Source: Acidimicrobiales bacterium
GTDB taxonomy: Bacteria; Actinomycetota; Acidimicrobiia; Acidimicrobiales; JABEUL01
Direction of reading: 5' to 3'
NCBI GenBank assembly: GCA_013044465.1
Contig: JABEUL010000162.1
Location: forward strand, 1 to 6,355
Length of the DNA stretch: 6,355 nucleotides
How positions within the stretch are numbered: the stretch's first letter is position 1; the number at the start of each line of letters is the position of its first letter. Position numbers and translations under genes: made by a program. The notes under the pieces were generated by a model, which did no database searches, was not told the origin of the DNA, and saw only the letters and a list, made by a program, of their open reading frames with translations. Shown one piece after another: positions 1-5,519 of the stretch.

Positions 1-480
1 GCAAATACAATTCGAAAAGATAACCCATCGCTTCGGATACACCCGAGTGGACCCGGTGATTTTGAAGGACTCAGGTCAATTGTCGACCAACTTGACTCGT
101 TAGAAGACATCGGCACTGGGATGAGACCAAAAGAGCTACTAAGGGTTGTTTTAGGCGAAGTTGCGCCAGGTTCCAAAGTCGAGCCTGCTATTTCTTTGAA
201 AGGAGATATTAGCGAATTGCTCTTTGGGCTTTACGAAGACGGGATAATTCAGATGATGGTGGAAGGTGGTGCTAGTGTGGCCCATGAGTTCCACTCAAAG
301 GGCCTAGTTGATGAGTACATCTTTTATATTTCTCCAACTATCATCGGCGGGTCAAATGGGGTGCCTTTGATGGCAGGTGAAGGAGCAATTGACCTAGATT
401 CGAGCTGGAAGGGCCAAATTACCCAAGTCAGACGGTTCGGCCCAGATATTAGAATTACAGTATTGCCACAAAGTGGTTGA
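1..480 (+). CDS. ribD: RibD reductase domain (5-amino-6-(5-phosphoribosylamino)uracil reductase), 5'-truncated
   Basis: Reading frame 1 is open from the first base to TGA at 478-480, giving 159 residues of C-terminal sequence. The start and the presumed N-terminal deaminase domain lie outside the window. RibD reduces the ribosylaminouracil intermediate of riboflavin synthesis with NADPH in the cytoplasm. Visible family marks are the opening ANTIRKDNPSLR (NADPH-site loop, normally G-x-x-T-x-x-x-D-x-P-x-L), the LLRVVLG strand at about 46-52, the VEGG motif at 87-90, followed by the FHSKGLVDEY and ISPTIIGG segments typical of RibD/RibG reductases. The ATG at 121 is internal and is not the start. 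It lies 28 nt upstream of ribBA on the same strand, so the two are probably co-transcribed. A stand-alone reductase cannot be excluded because the N-terminal half is unseen. No FMN riboswitch can be assessed for the same reason. Confidence 0.9.
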   Translation, partial: ANTIRKDNPSLRIHPSGPGDFEGLRSIVDQLDSLEDIGTGMRPKELLRVVLGEVAPGSKVEPAISLKGDISELLFGLYEDGIIQMMVEGGASVAHEFHSKGLVDEYIFYISPTIIGGSNGVPLMAGEGAIDLDSSWKGQITQVRRFGPDIRITVLPQSG

Positions 481-508
481 AAGTTATTTGGAAGAGGAAA
501 AGTAAAGG

Positions 509-1741
509 ATGTCTATATCTCCGATTGAAGATGCCATTGAAGCTATTGCTAGGGGTGAAATAGTAGTGGTAGTAGACGACGAGGATAGGGAGAATGAAGG
601 GGATCTCATTATGTCGGCACAGTATGCCACTCCTGAGAAAATTGCATTCTTTCTTAAGCACACTTCTGGATTCATTTGCGTCCCTCTTTTGCCAGAGCGG
701 GTAGATGAGTTAGACCTTCCTCTGATGGTGGCAAATAACACAGAATCCCAGCGCACTGCCTTTACCATCACAGTCGACTATAAACACGGCACAACAACAG
801 GTATTTCAGCTGCTGATCGAGCACTGACCATAAGGGCACTAATCGATGAAAACGCCAAAGCGGAGGACTTCGCAAGGCCCGGTCACGTCCTACCACTCCG
901 CTATCGACCAGGTGGAGTATTAAAGAGGGCGGGTCACACAGAAGCTGCAATTGATTTAGTAAAAGCAGCTGGGCTAAAACCGGCAGGTGTGCTATGTGAA
1001 GTTGTAAGCGAGAGTAAAGCAGAAATGGCAAGGTTGCCAGAACTAGAAAGTTTTGCCAAAGAGCATAATTTAGTTCTTATAACAATTGCTGACTTAGTTA
1101 GGTACAGAAGGCAAAACGACAAATTAGTAAAGAGAATCTCCGAAGCCACGATTCCAACCAAGCACGGGAAATTTACCTGTTACGCATATGAAAGTGTGCT
1201 TGACGGAGAACATCACTTGGCTTTTGCCGCAGGCGACATTGCCTCTGAGGAAAATACCCTCGTGCGAGTTCACTCCGAGTGTCTAACTGGAGACGTGTTT
1301 GGATCACTTAGGTGTGACTGTGGACCACAGCTTGAAAAAGCTTTTGAAAAGATTGCAGAAAACGGGAGTGGAGTTGTTGTTTATCTTCGAGGTCACGAAG
1401 GTCGCGGGATTGGAATTGCACACAAACTTCGTGCATATTCACTCCAAGAACAAGGCTTGGACACAGTCGATGCCAATTTGGAACTTGGACTTCCTGTAGA
1501 TAGCAGGGAGTATGGGATAGGTGCTCAAATACTTGTTGACTTAGGAGTTACATCAATGCGGCTAATGACTAATAATCCTTCAAAATACGGAGGTCTTGAG
1601 GGTTTTGGACTTGACATTGTCGAGAGGGTGCCACTTGAGATTGAGCCCAATGGAGATAATCTGGCGTATCTTAAGACCAAAGCCGAGAGAATGGGGCATA
1701 TACTTGGATCTTTAGATGAAAGAGAAAACAAAGAAAGCTAG
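509..1741 (+). CDS. ribBA: Bifunctional RibBA: DHBP synthase / GTP cyclohydrolase II
   Basis: The product is a fused enzyme of 410 residues, the usual RibBA length, feeding both branches of riboflavin synthesis. The N-terminal RibB domain (about 1-203) makes 3,4-dihydroxy-2-butanone 4-phosphate from ribulose 5-phosphate. It carries DDEDRENEGDL at 23-33, HGTTTGISAADR at 93-104 and the RPGHVLPLRYRPGG / GHTEAA block at 123-147. The C-terminal RibA domain (about 207-400) opens GTP. It has the zinc-ligand cysteines C258, C269 and C271 in SECLTGD...LRCDCGPQL, then RGHEGRGIG at 294-302, DSREYGIGAQ at 331-340 and NNPSKYGG at 355-362. Both active sites look intact. The ATG at 509 is chosen because a purine-rich Shine-Dalgarno GAAGAGGAAA sits at 491-500 and the RibB domain begins immediately. 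It follows ribD by 28 nt and precedes ribH by 2 nt. Confidence 0.97.
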   Translation: MSISPIEDAIEAIARGEIVVVVDDEDRENEGDLIMSAQYATPEKIAFFLKHTSGFICVPLLPERVDELDLPLMVANNTESQRTAFTITVDYKHGTTTGISAADRALTIRALIDENAKAEDFARPGHVLPLRYRPGGVLKRAGHTEAAIDLVKAAGLKPAGVLCEVVSESKAEMARLPELESFAKEHNLVLITIADLVRYRRQNDKLVKRISEATIPTKHGKFTCYAYESVLDGEHHLAFAAGDIASEENTLVRVHSECLTGDVFGSLRCDCGPQLEKAFEKIAENGSGVVVYLRGHEGRGIGIAHKLRAYSLQEQGLDTVDANLELGLPVDSREYGIGAQILVDLGVTSMRLMTNNPSKYGGLEGFGLDIVERVPLEIEPNGDNLAYLKTKAERMGHILGSLDERENKES

Positions 1742-1743
1742 AA

Positions 1744-2247
1744 ATGCCAAGCAACTATGAAAAATTGACTCCGCCAAGTTCAGCTCCGGGCATAATTGGT
1801 GGCTCTATTAACGGATCAGAGATGATGGTGGGCATTGTTGCCTCTCGATTTAACTACCAGATAACAGAACGGCTTTTACAAGGAGCGATGGAAGGGGCAA
1901 AGTCCTGTGGCGTCGATCCAAGTGCGATACATCTAGCTTGGGTTCCAGGTGCACTTGAAATTCCGATAGTAGCCAAGCAGATGGCCACAAATTTGCCCAT
2001 AAATGCACTTGTTACACTCGGAGCTGTCATCAGAGGGGAAACTACTCACTATGAAGTGGTTTCAAATGGATGCGCAAGCGGCGTGATGCAAGTGAGCCTT
2101 GAGATCAATGTGCCAATTATTTTTGGTGTGTTGACAGTTGAAAATATGGAACAGGCAATGGCGAGATCAATGCCCGATGAAACTAATAAAGGTTTGGAGT
2201 CCATGGAAAGTGCCATTTGGTGTGCATCTGTAATGGAGCGGTTGTAA
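1744..2247 (+). CDS. ribH: 6,7-dimethyl-8-ribityllumazine synthase
   Basis: Lumazine synthase condenses 5-amino-6-ribitylaminouracil with dihydroxybutanone phosphate, the penultimate step to riboflavin. Members usually assemble into pentamers or icosahedral shells. The 167-residue product has the family landmarks in order: GIVASRFNYQIT at 30-41, WVPGALEIP at 66-74, LGAVIRGETTHY at 92-103 with the catalytic-type His102, FGVLTVEN at 127-134, and Arg141 plus NKG at 148-150 for the phosphate site. About 27 residues precede the core; this is somewhat longer than the usual short N-terminus, and M27 or M28 would be too late because the preceding GxxxG(S/A) leader segment is also typical. The ATG at 1744 is only 2 nt after the ribBA stop with only a weak AAGAAAG upstream, so translational coupling to ribBA is likely. 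It is the last gene of the rib operon in view. Confidence 0.96.
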   Translation: MPSNYEKLTPPSSAPGIIGGSINGSEMMVGIVASRFNYQITERLLQGAMEGAKSCGVDPSAIHLAWVPGALEIPIVAKQMATNLPINALVTLGAVIRGETTHYEVVSNGCASGVMQVSLEINVPIIFGVLTVENMEQAMARSMPDETNKGLESMESAIWCASVMERL

Positions 2248-2251
2248 AAAG

Positions 2252-2285
2252 GTTTTAAAGAAGCTTCAACAATTTGATTTAAAAC
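2252..2285. terminator. Weak AT-rich hairpin between convergent ribH and 2TM gene
   Basis: GTTTTAAA at 2252-2259 and TTTAAAAC at 2278-2285 are perfect inverted repeats with an 18-nt loop that itself contains the palindrome GAAGCTTC. It sits just after the ribH stop in the 58-nt convergent gap. The stem is entirely AT-rich apart from one G-C pair and there is no clear T-tract, so a terminator role is only a possibility. No better terminator is visible in the gap. Confidence 0.25.
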
Positions 2286-2305
2286 AAATGAAATAAGTAC
2301 CTTCT

Positions 2306-2578
2306 CTACTTGGCTCTTGCACGTTTTTCTTCACGTGCCAAGACAACGTCTTGTGGGTCAGAGATCAAAAACGTAGATGCACCGTGTGCCACGACTCCTA
2401 TTGACCACCCTCCAAGTGGAAATAAAAACCAAGGATATGCATGCCCTGTTACATACCACACAAGGACCAAAAACGCATTGGTAATTGCAAAGATTGAAAG
2501 GTGGAGTAAAAATACTCTCCTTTTAATAATTTGTTTGGCTTCGCGTTCTCTAAAGGCCGCTCTTGCAAATTCATCCAT
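2306..2578 (-). CDS. Small 2TM-domain membrane protein
   Basis: This 90-residue protein matches the look of the 2TM domain family (PF13239 type). It has a charged amphipathic N-terminus with REREAKQIIKRR at about 10-21, a first hydrophobic helix at about 22-44, a short turn with GHAYPW, and a second helix at about 50-72 containing LGGWSIG and a histidine (H65). A basic/acidic tail (REEKRARAK) ends it. Both helices have the aromatic and glycine pattern seen in 2TM proteins, often found near PadR regulators or fused to LytS-type sensor kinases. Both termini are predicted to be cytoplasmic. The ATG start has a good Shine-Dalgarno GAGAGGA (complement of 2587-2593), 8 nt upstream, overlapping the stop of the PadR gene; the gap is 14 nt. 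It is the last gene of the three-gene minus-strand operon. Its biochemical function is not known. Confidence 0.85.
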   Translation of the reverse strand: MDEFARAAFREREAKQIIKRRVFLLHLSIFAITNAFLVLVWYVTGHAYPWFLFPLGGWSIGVVAHGASTFLISDPQDVVLAREEKRARAK

Positions 2579-2592
2579 TTTCTAAATCCTCT

Positions 2593-3057
2593 CTATTTTT
2601 GACTGGTTACATTGTCGCCGAATAATTCAACAAAACTCTCGCTGAGATCTAGTAAAAGACTCTCTACGACTTTTTTGTCAGCATTATCGAGCTTTACACT
2701 TCGATATGGGTTTGTCTTAGTAAAATCAATAAGTATTTCACCAACCGTGGGTTTTCTCGGTTCGTGCTTCAAAGTTCTTTCCTTAATAGCCTGCAGCCGC
2801 TGAATCGATTTGGCCGCGACTTCGCCCAAAGTATCGAGTTCATAGAGCTTGACTCCACCGTTATCCTTGGATTTGATCAATTTGGCATCTTCTAGACCCA
2901 AAAGAGCCGGATATATAGCCCCCGGACTTGGTCTCCAGGACCCGTCTAATTCAATTGCAAGTTTTTGCATAATGGCATATCCGTTCATGGGAGCATCAGT
3001 CTTCAAGATGTCAAGTATTACCTCTTGAAGTTCACCATTTCTAAATACCCGGGTCAT
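2593..3057 (-). CDS. PadR-family winged-helix transcriptional regulator
   Basis: The 154-residue protein has an N-terminal PadR winged helix: LQEVILDILKTDAPMNGYAIMQKL at 10-33 (helix, then the NGY turn and second helix) and SWRPSPGAIYPALLGLEDAKLI at 40-61, the RPSPG-x-(I/V)YP-x-L recognition-helix signature of the family. A wing and a helical, charged C-terminal region (about 75-150, with paired acidic/basic residues) follow, probably for dimerisation. PadR proteins are usually local repressors released by small ligands; the ligand here cannot be read from sequence. The ATG at 3055-3057 overlaps the upstream cyclase stop as ATGA, so translation is coupled. It probably regulates its own operon, with the palindrome at 3821-3834 as the obvious operator candidate (inference). 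Confidence 0.92.
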   Translation of the reverse strand: MTRVFRNGELQEVILDILKTDAPMNGYAIMQKLAIELDGSWRPSPGAIYPALLGLEDAKLIKSKDNGGVKLYELDTLGEVAAKSIQRLQAIKERTLKHEPRKPTVGEILIDFTKTNPYRSVKLDNADKKVVESLLLDLSESFVELFGDNVTSQK

Positions 3058-3806
3058 ATTAGGCTCACTCTTGTAATTGATAGCGGCTCTTCAATTCCTC
3101 TAATTTTGACTACTTCATGGGTGCAAGATCCAAATTCAGAGATACCGTCAAGGCCCATAGTCTCATCAAATGTGTGGGAAGAAAAAACTACTTCATCATC
3201 TGAAGCCAGTGCACATAACCTGGACGTCAGATTAACGTCAGATCCGAATATGTCACCTTTGTGCTCAATAGGCGATCCAAGATGACATCCTACGTGAAGG
3301 GGCCAAGGGCTGCCATCTTGAGAGGTTAGTGTTGCTCGAATGGAGGAAATCAACTCCAATGCATGAGATCTAGGAGGAACTACGGTCAAGAGCCCATCCC
3401 CTAAGGACTTAACCACTCGGCCACCTTTAGCTTTAGCTTCTTTTGATCCACGAGTATAGAGACTGTCAGATAAATCACGGGCTGCTTTATCCCCATTCAT
3501 CTGCGTGTACTCTGTAAATCCTGCCAGATCAAGCATCATGATTAAATACGGTCTGGGCTCACCTGGTCCGCTTTCATAGACCCTTAATTGACCCTCTCCG
3601 GTCAAATAAAAACGGTACTGGTCACCTCTTTCAATGTGAACCAGGGAAGCGGCTTCTAGCTGGATCAAAATTGCCAAGAGAGTAGAGGCACTAAGCGGCC
3701 TCCTCGTTTCTTTGAGCACATCTAATACTTCAAATCCGTTTAGCGGGCAGTCTTCGTTAGTCCCACTAAGGGCGATTAACACATCGGTGAGCCTGGATGA
3801 TAACAC
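3054..3806 (-). CDS. Winged-helix / class III adenylate cyclase fusion protein
   Basis: This 250-residue soluble protein has two parts. Residues about 1-80 resemble a PadR-like winged helix: LTDVLIALSG, PLNGFEVLDVL at 21-31, SASTLLAILIQLEAASLV at 39-56, then a wing ending RFYLTGEGQ at 65-73. Residues about 85-250 form a class III nucleotide cyclase domain. All six usual catalytic positions appear present: metal aspartates D93 (MLDLAGFT) and D137 (SLGDG), purine-selecting K133 and D185 (GDIFG), and transition-state N192 and R196 (VNLTSRL). The Lys/Asp pair points to ATP, so cAMP is the predicted product. No membrane segment is visible. The start is a GTG at 3804-3806 with no convincing Shine-Dalgarno; -10-like hexamers lie just upstream, suggesting a leaderless mRNA. 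It overlaps the PadR gene by 4 nt. Such domains can also be non-catalytic nucleotide sensors. Confidence 0.88.
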   Translation of the reverse strand: MLSSRLTDVLIALSGTNEDCPLNGFEVLDVLKETRRPLSASTLLAILIQLEAASLVHIERGDQYRFYLTGEGQLRVYESGPGEPRPYLIMMLDLAGFTEYTQMNGDKAARDLSDSLYTRGSKEAKAKGGRVVKSLGDGLLTVVPPRSHALELISSIRATLTSQDGSPWPLHVGCHLGSPIEHKGDIFGSDVNLTSRLCALASDDEVVFSSHTFDETMGLDGISEFGSCTHEVVKIRGIEEPLSITRVSLI

Positions 3807-3814
3807 TGAAATAT

Positions 3815-3820
3815 AGCTTA
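3815..3820 (-). promoter_or_regulatory. Candidate -10 element for the cyclase-PadR-2TM operon
   Basis: On the minus strand TAAGCT (TANNNT form) ends 8 nt before the GTG start at 3806, the spacing expected for leaderless actinobacterial transcripts. An overlapping TATATT (3810-3815) is closer to consensus but only 3 nt from the GTG, too close unless a later start is used. No clear -35 was found. Motif matching only. Confidence 0.35.
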
Positions 3821-3834
3821 TCGTAATATTACGA
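3821..3834. promoter_or_regulatory. Perfect 14-bp palindrome, candidate operator in divergent region
   Basis: TCGTAATATTACGA reads the same on both strands. It lies immediately upstream of the minus-strand -10-like hexamer and between the divergent cyclase operon and hisG. Self-regulating PadR-type repressors commonly bind inverted repeats overlapping their own promoter, so this is the natural candidate site for the PadR protein or for the winged helix of the cyclase fusion. Binding is inferred, not shown. Confidence 0.55.
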
Positions 3835-3868
3835 AGGGAAAGTGAATTCAGGGCAGCCCAAAGCAGGG

Positions 3869-3874
3869 TACGCT
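3869..3874 (+). promoter_or_regulatory. Candidate -10 element for hisG
   Basis: TACGCT (TANNNT) ends 6 nt before the GTG at 3881, which is also where conserved HisG sequence begins. This fits a leaderless hisG mRNA. A TTCAGG about 16 nt upstream is only a poor -35 match. The motif is short and could occur by chance. Confidence 0.3.
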
Positions 3875-3880
3875 TTTTTG

Positions 3881-4756
3881 GTGCTTAGACTTGTGTTGCC
3901 CAAGGGATCTCTAGAGCGTGCCACCCTGGAGTTATTTCAGGAGGCCGACCTGGCTCTAAAACGGAGTTCAGAGGTCGATTATGTTGCCACCATAGATGAC
4001 CCCAGAGTCCAAGAAGTGAGAATATTGAGGCCACAGGAGATCCCTACATATGTGGCAGAGGGCCTATTTGATCTTGGGATCACTGGAAGGGATTGGATAG
4101 ACGAGACTGATTCGAAGGTAAAAAGCCTAGGAACCTTGGCATATTCCAAAGCCACCTCCAATCCAATCAGAGTTGTTTTGGCGGTGTCGAATGCATCTGG
4201 AATAAAAAAGGCCGAAGAGCTTCCAGATGGCGTGAGGGTGTCAACTGAGTATCCGAATCTGACTCGGAAGTACTTTGATAGAAAGGGCATCAAGGCAGAA
4301 ATTCGCCTTTCCTATGGGGCCACCGAGGCCAAAATCCCAGAGATTGCTGACGCAGTGGTGGAAATAACTGAAACAGGCAGAGCATTAAAAGCTGCTGGTT
4401 TGCGGGTAATAGATGAGCTTTTGGTTTCAAGAACAGAATTAGTTGCAAATATCGAAGCTTACGGAGATCCCATAAAGCGCCATGCCATGGAACAGATTCG
4501 CACCTTGTTGGAAGGCACACTTGAGGCCAGAGACAAAGTGCTTGTCAAGCTGAATGTTGAGACCGATTCACTCGATGGGGTACTTGCACTTTTGCCCTCC
4601 CTCAAAAGTCCAACCATCTCAGAGCTTTCAGGGGGTGGGGCGTTTGCTGTTGAAACAGTGGTCCCAAAGAGTGCAATCAATATATTGATTCCTGATCTCA
4701 AAGACAGGGGAGCTACCGATATCCTCGAGATTCCCTTGTCAAAAATTGTCCACTGA
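3881..4756 (+). CDS. hisG: ATP phosphoribosyltransferase, long form
   Basis: HisG joins ATP and PRPP in the first, feedback-controlled step of histidine synthesis. The product from GTG 3881 is 291 residues, the size of the long HisG form. It has LPKGSLE at 6-12, RILRPQEIPTYVAEGLFDLGITGRDW at about 47-72, the PRPP-loop ITETGRAL at 162-169 and, from about residue 216, the C-terminal ACT-like histidine-binding domain (KVLVKLNV...GGGAFAVETVVP...ILEIPLSKIV). No HisZ partner is needed for this form. An in-frame GTG at 3842 would add 13 non-conserved residues; it has GAAGGGA only 3 nt upstream, which is too close. I prefer 3881 because the family begins at MLR-x-x-LPKGS and a -10-like TACGCT lies 6 nt upstream. 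It is divergent from the cyclase operon and 24 nt before the cold-shock-like gene. No other his gene is in view. Confidence 0.95.
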   Translation: MLRLVLPKGSLERATLELFQEADLALKRSSEVDYVATIDDPRVQEVRILRPQEIPTYVAEGLFDLGITGRDWIDETDSKVKSLGTLAYSKATSNPIRVVLAVSNASGIKKAEELPDGVRVSTEYPNLTRKYFDRKGIKAEIRLSYGATEAKIPEIADAVVEITETGRALKAAGLRVIDELLVSRTELVANIEAYGDPIKRHAMEQIRTLLEGTLEARDKVLVKLNVETDSLDGVLALLPSLKSPTISELSGGGAFAVETVVPKSAINILIPDLKDRGATDILEIPLSKIVH

Positions 4757-4780
4757 AAATGACTTTGCCTGAGAATAACC

Positions 4781-5071
4781 TTGGAAGACAATAAACTAAC
4801 CCATATCGCCACTTCAAAGAGTCGCTGGCTGTTTGCCGAGCGTGGCCCTATCTCAGGTCGGGTGTCAAAATTCGACTATGAGTCCGGATTGGGAGAAATT
4901 TCCCTGGCAGTTAAGCAACTAGACGAAACCACTTCTTGCGTGGATGTTTTTTTCCACTGTATATCCATTGAGGATGGAACCAGAGACATCGAAGTTTCTG
5001 CCCCAGTTGAGGTATTAATTGGCCCAGGCCAAATTGAGGCATATGAAGCAATCTCAGTTAAGAAGATCTAG
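4781..5071 (+). CDS. Divergent cold-shock-domain protein
   Basis: This 96-residue protein carries a variant cold-shock (OB-fold) domain at about 24-93. ISGRVSKFDYESGLGEI at 24-40 corresponds to the first strands (normally G-x-V-K-W-F-x-x-x-K-G-F-G-F-I), and VDVFFHCISIEDG at 54-66 to the RNP2-type strand. APVEVLIGPGQIEAYEAISVK is the closing strand pattern. The RNP1 aromatic residues are replaced (GLGEI rather than GFGFI), so nucleic-acid binding may be altered. Small proteins of this kind occur in actinobacteria and are annotated as cold-shock proteins. The start is uncertain: TTG 4781 has no Shine-Dalgarno, the frame is open back only to 4763, and the next in-frame GTG (4867) would remove the first strand. 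It follows hisG by 24 nt, probably in one transcript, and its TAG directly abuts the stop of the opposing DUF1844 gene. Confidence 0.75.
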   Translation: MEDNKLTHIATSKSRWLFAERGPISGRVSKFDYESGLGEISLAVKQLDETTSCVDVFFHCISIEDGTRDIEVSAPVEVLIGPGQIEAYEAISVKKI

Positions 5072-5449
5072 TTACTCAGAAGATACCTTGACCCAAGCAG
5101 TCCGGAGTTCATTGACCAATGAGGTGAGACCGGTTTTTGACTCCTCGGGAAGCTTTGTGGAAATGCTATCGACAAGTGCAGAAAGCGCATCAATTGCAAA
5201 TCTTGCAGAATCAAGGTCCGGGGCTTCATTTGCCAAATGAACCGCTGCAATTTCAGCTATGCCAGCACAGTGGTTAATCAGAAGATCATTAATCGGAGTG
5301 GAAAGGATCTGCTCTCTTATGTAAGCGATCATCTCGTCCATGTTCTGGTCGTCTGATAGGTCTTCTACCTGGGCATTTGGCAAGTCCACGGTATTATTAT
5401 TGCTGCTTGAGATGGGTTTTTCACCATCGGGTGTCCAAAGGGTCTTCAC
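5072..5449 (-). CDS. DUF1844 family protein
   Basis: The product is 125 residues when started at the GTG at 5447-5449. The opening MKTLWTPDGEKP is followed by a low-complexity serine/asparagine linker (about 14-20). A helical DUF1844 core lies at about 38-121: STPINDLLINHCAGIAEIAAVHLA, then LDSARFAIDALSALVDSI and a final helix TSLVNELRTAWVKV. This follows the actinobacterial DUF1844 pattern (P-x-x-E/N-hydrophobic helix, DLDxAR-x-x-I-x-ALxxLxD, then LxxLRxAF). The family has no established function but commonly sits next to infC in actinobacteria, as here. The frame can be read upstream to an ATG at 5504-5506, but those 19 residues cross a terminator hairpin and its T-tract, so I reject that start. 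A TAGAAT element 7 nt upstream of the GTG suggests a leaderless mRNA. It ends tail-to-tail with the cold-shock gene with no spacer. Confidence 0.85.
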   Translation of the reverse strand: MKTLWTPDGEKPISSSNNNTVDLPNAQVEDLSDDQNMDEMIAYIREQILSTPINDLLINHCAGIAEIAAVHLANEAPDLDSARFAIDALSALVDSISTKLPEESKTGLTSLVNELRTAWVKVSSE

Positions 5450-5456
5450 ACCTGGT

Positions 5457-5462
5457 ATTCTA
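5457..5462 (-). promoter_or_regulatory. Candidate -10 element for DUF1844 gene
   Basis: On the minus strand TAGAAT, five of six matches to TATAAT, ends 7 nt before the GTG start at 5449. This is the textbook spacing of leaderless actinobacterial transcripts. The -35 region is occupied by T-rich sequence with no strong match. Confidence 0.5.
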
Positions 5463-5480
5463 AGCGATTGAAAGCTTAAT

Positions 5481-5517
5481 AAAAAAAAGCGGGAATCACA
5501 GCCCATTGGCGATTCCC
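5481..5517 (-). terminator. Intrinsic terminator-like hairpin on the minus strand
   Basis: GGGAATC at 5491-5497 pairs with GATTCCC at 5511-5517, and an inner GCC (5501-5503) pairs with GGC (5508-5510) around a CATT loop, leaving a 3-nt ACA bulge. Read on the minus strand the stem is followed by GC and then eight T (complement of A-run 5481-5488), the classic rho-independent form. It lies upstream of the DUF1844 promoter and would block minus-strand transcription from the infC side. If a minus-strand promoter lies further up, it could act as an attenuator for DUF1844. Confidence 0.6.
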
Positions 5518-5519
5518 CA

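Noticed and set aside
121..480. Separate 119-residue gene starting at ATG 121
   Set aside because: The same frame is open to the first base and the preceding residues (ANTIRKDNPSLR...) are RibD reductase sequence, so this ATG is internal.
484..1161. Minus-strand open frames across ribBA
   Set aside because: Composition-driven shadows of the highly conserved RibBA reading frame, with no recognisable domains.
2310..2585. Plus-strand open frame opposite the 2TM gene
   Set aside because: It mirrors the real minus-strand gene almost exactly. The minus-strand product has two membrane helices and a good ribosome site; the plus-strand one has no recognisable domain.
2965..3285. Plus-strand open frame opposite PadR and the cyclase
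   Set aside because: It crosses the junction of two well-supported minus-strand genes and shows no family features.
4759..4794. Short ATG frame after hisG (11 codons)
   Set aside because: No Shine-Dalgarno and no conserved peptide features; it overlaps the cold-shock gene start and is likely chance.
5450..5506. Longer DUF1844 frame starting at ATG 5506
   Set aside because: The extra residues would be encoded across the terminator T-tract and promoter element and do not resemble the family; conserved sequence starts at GTG 5449.
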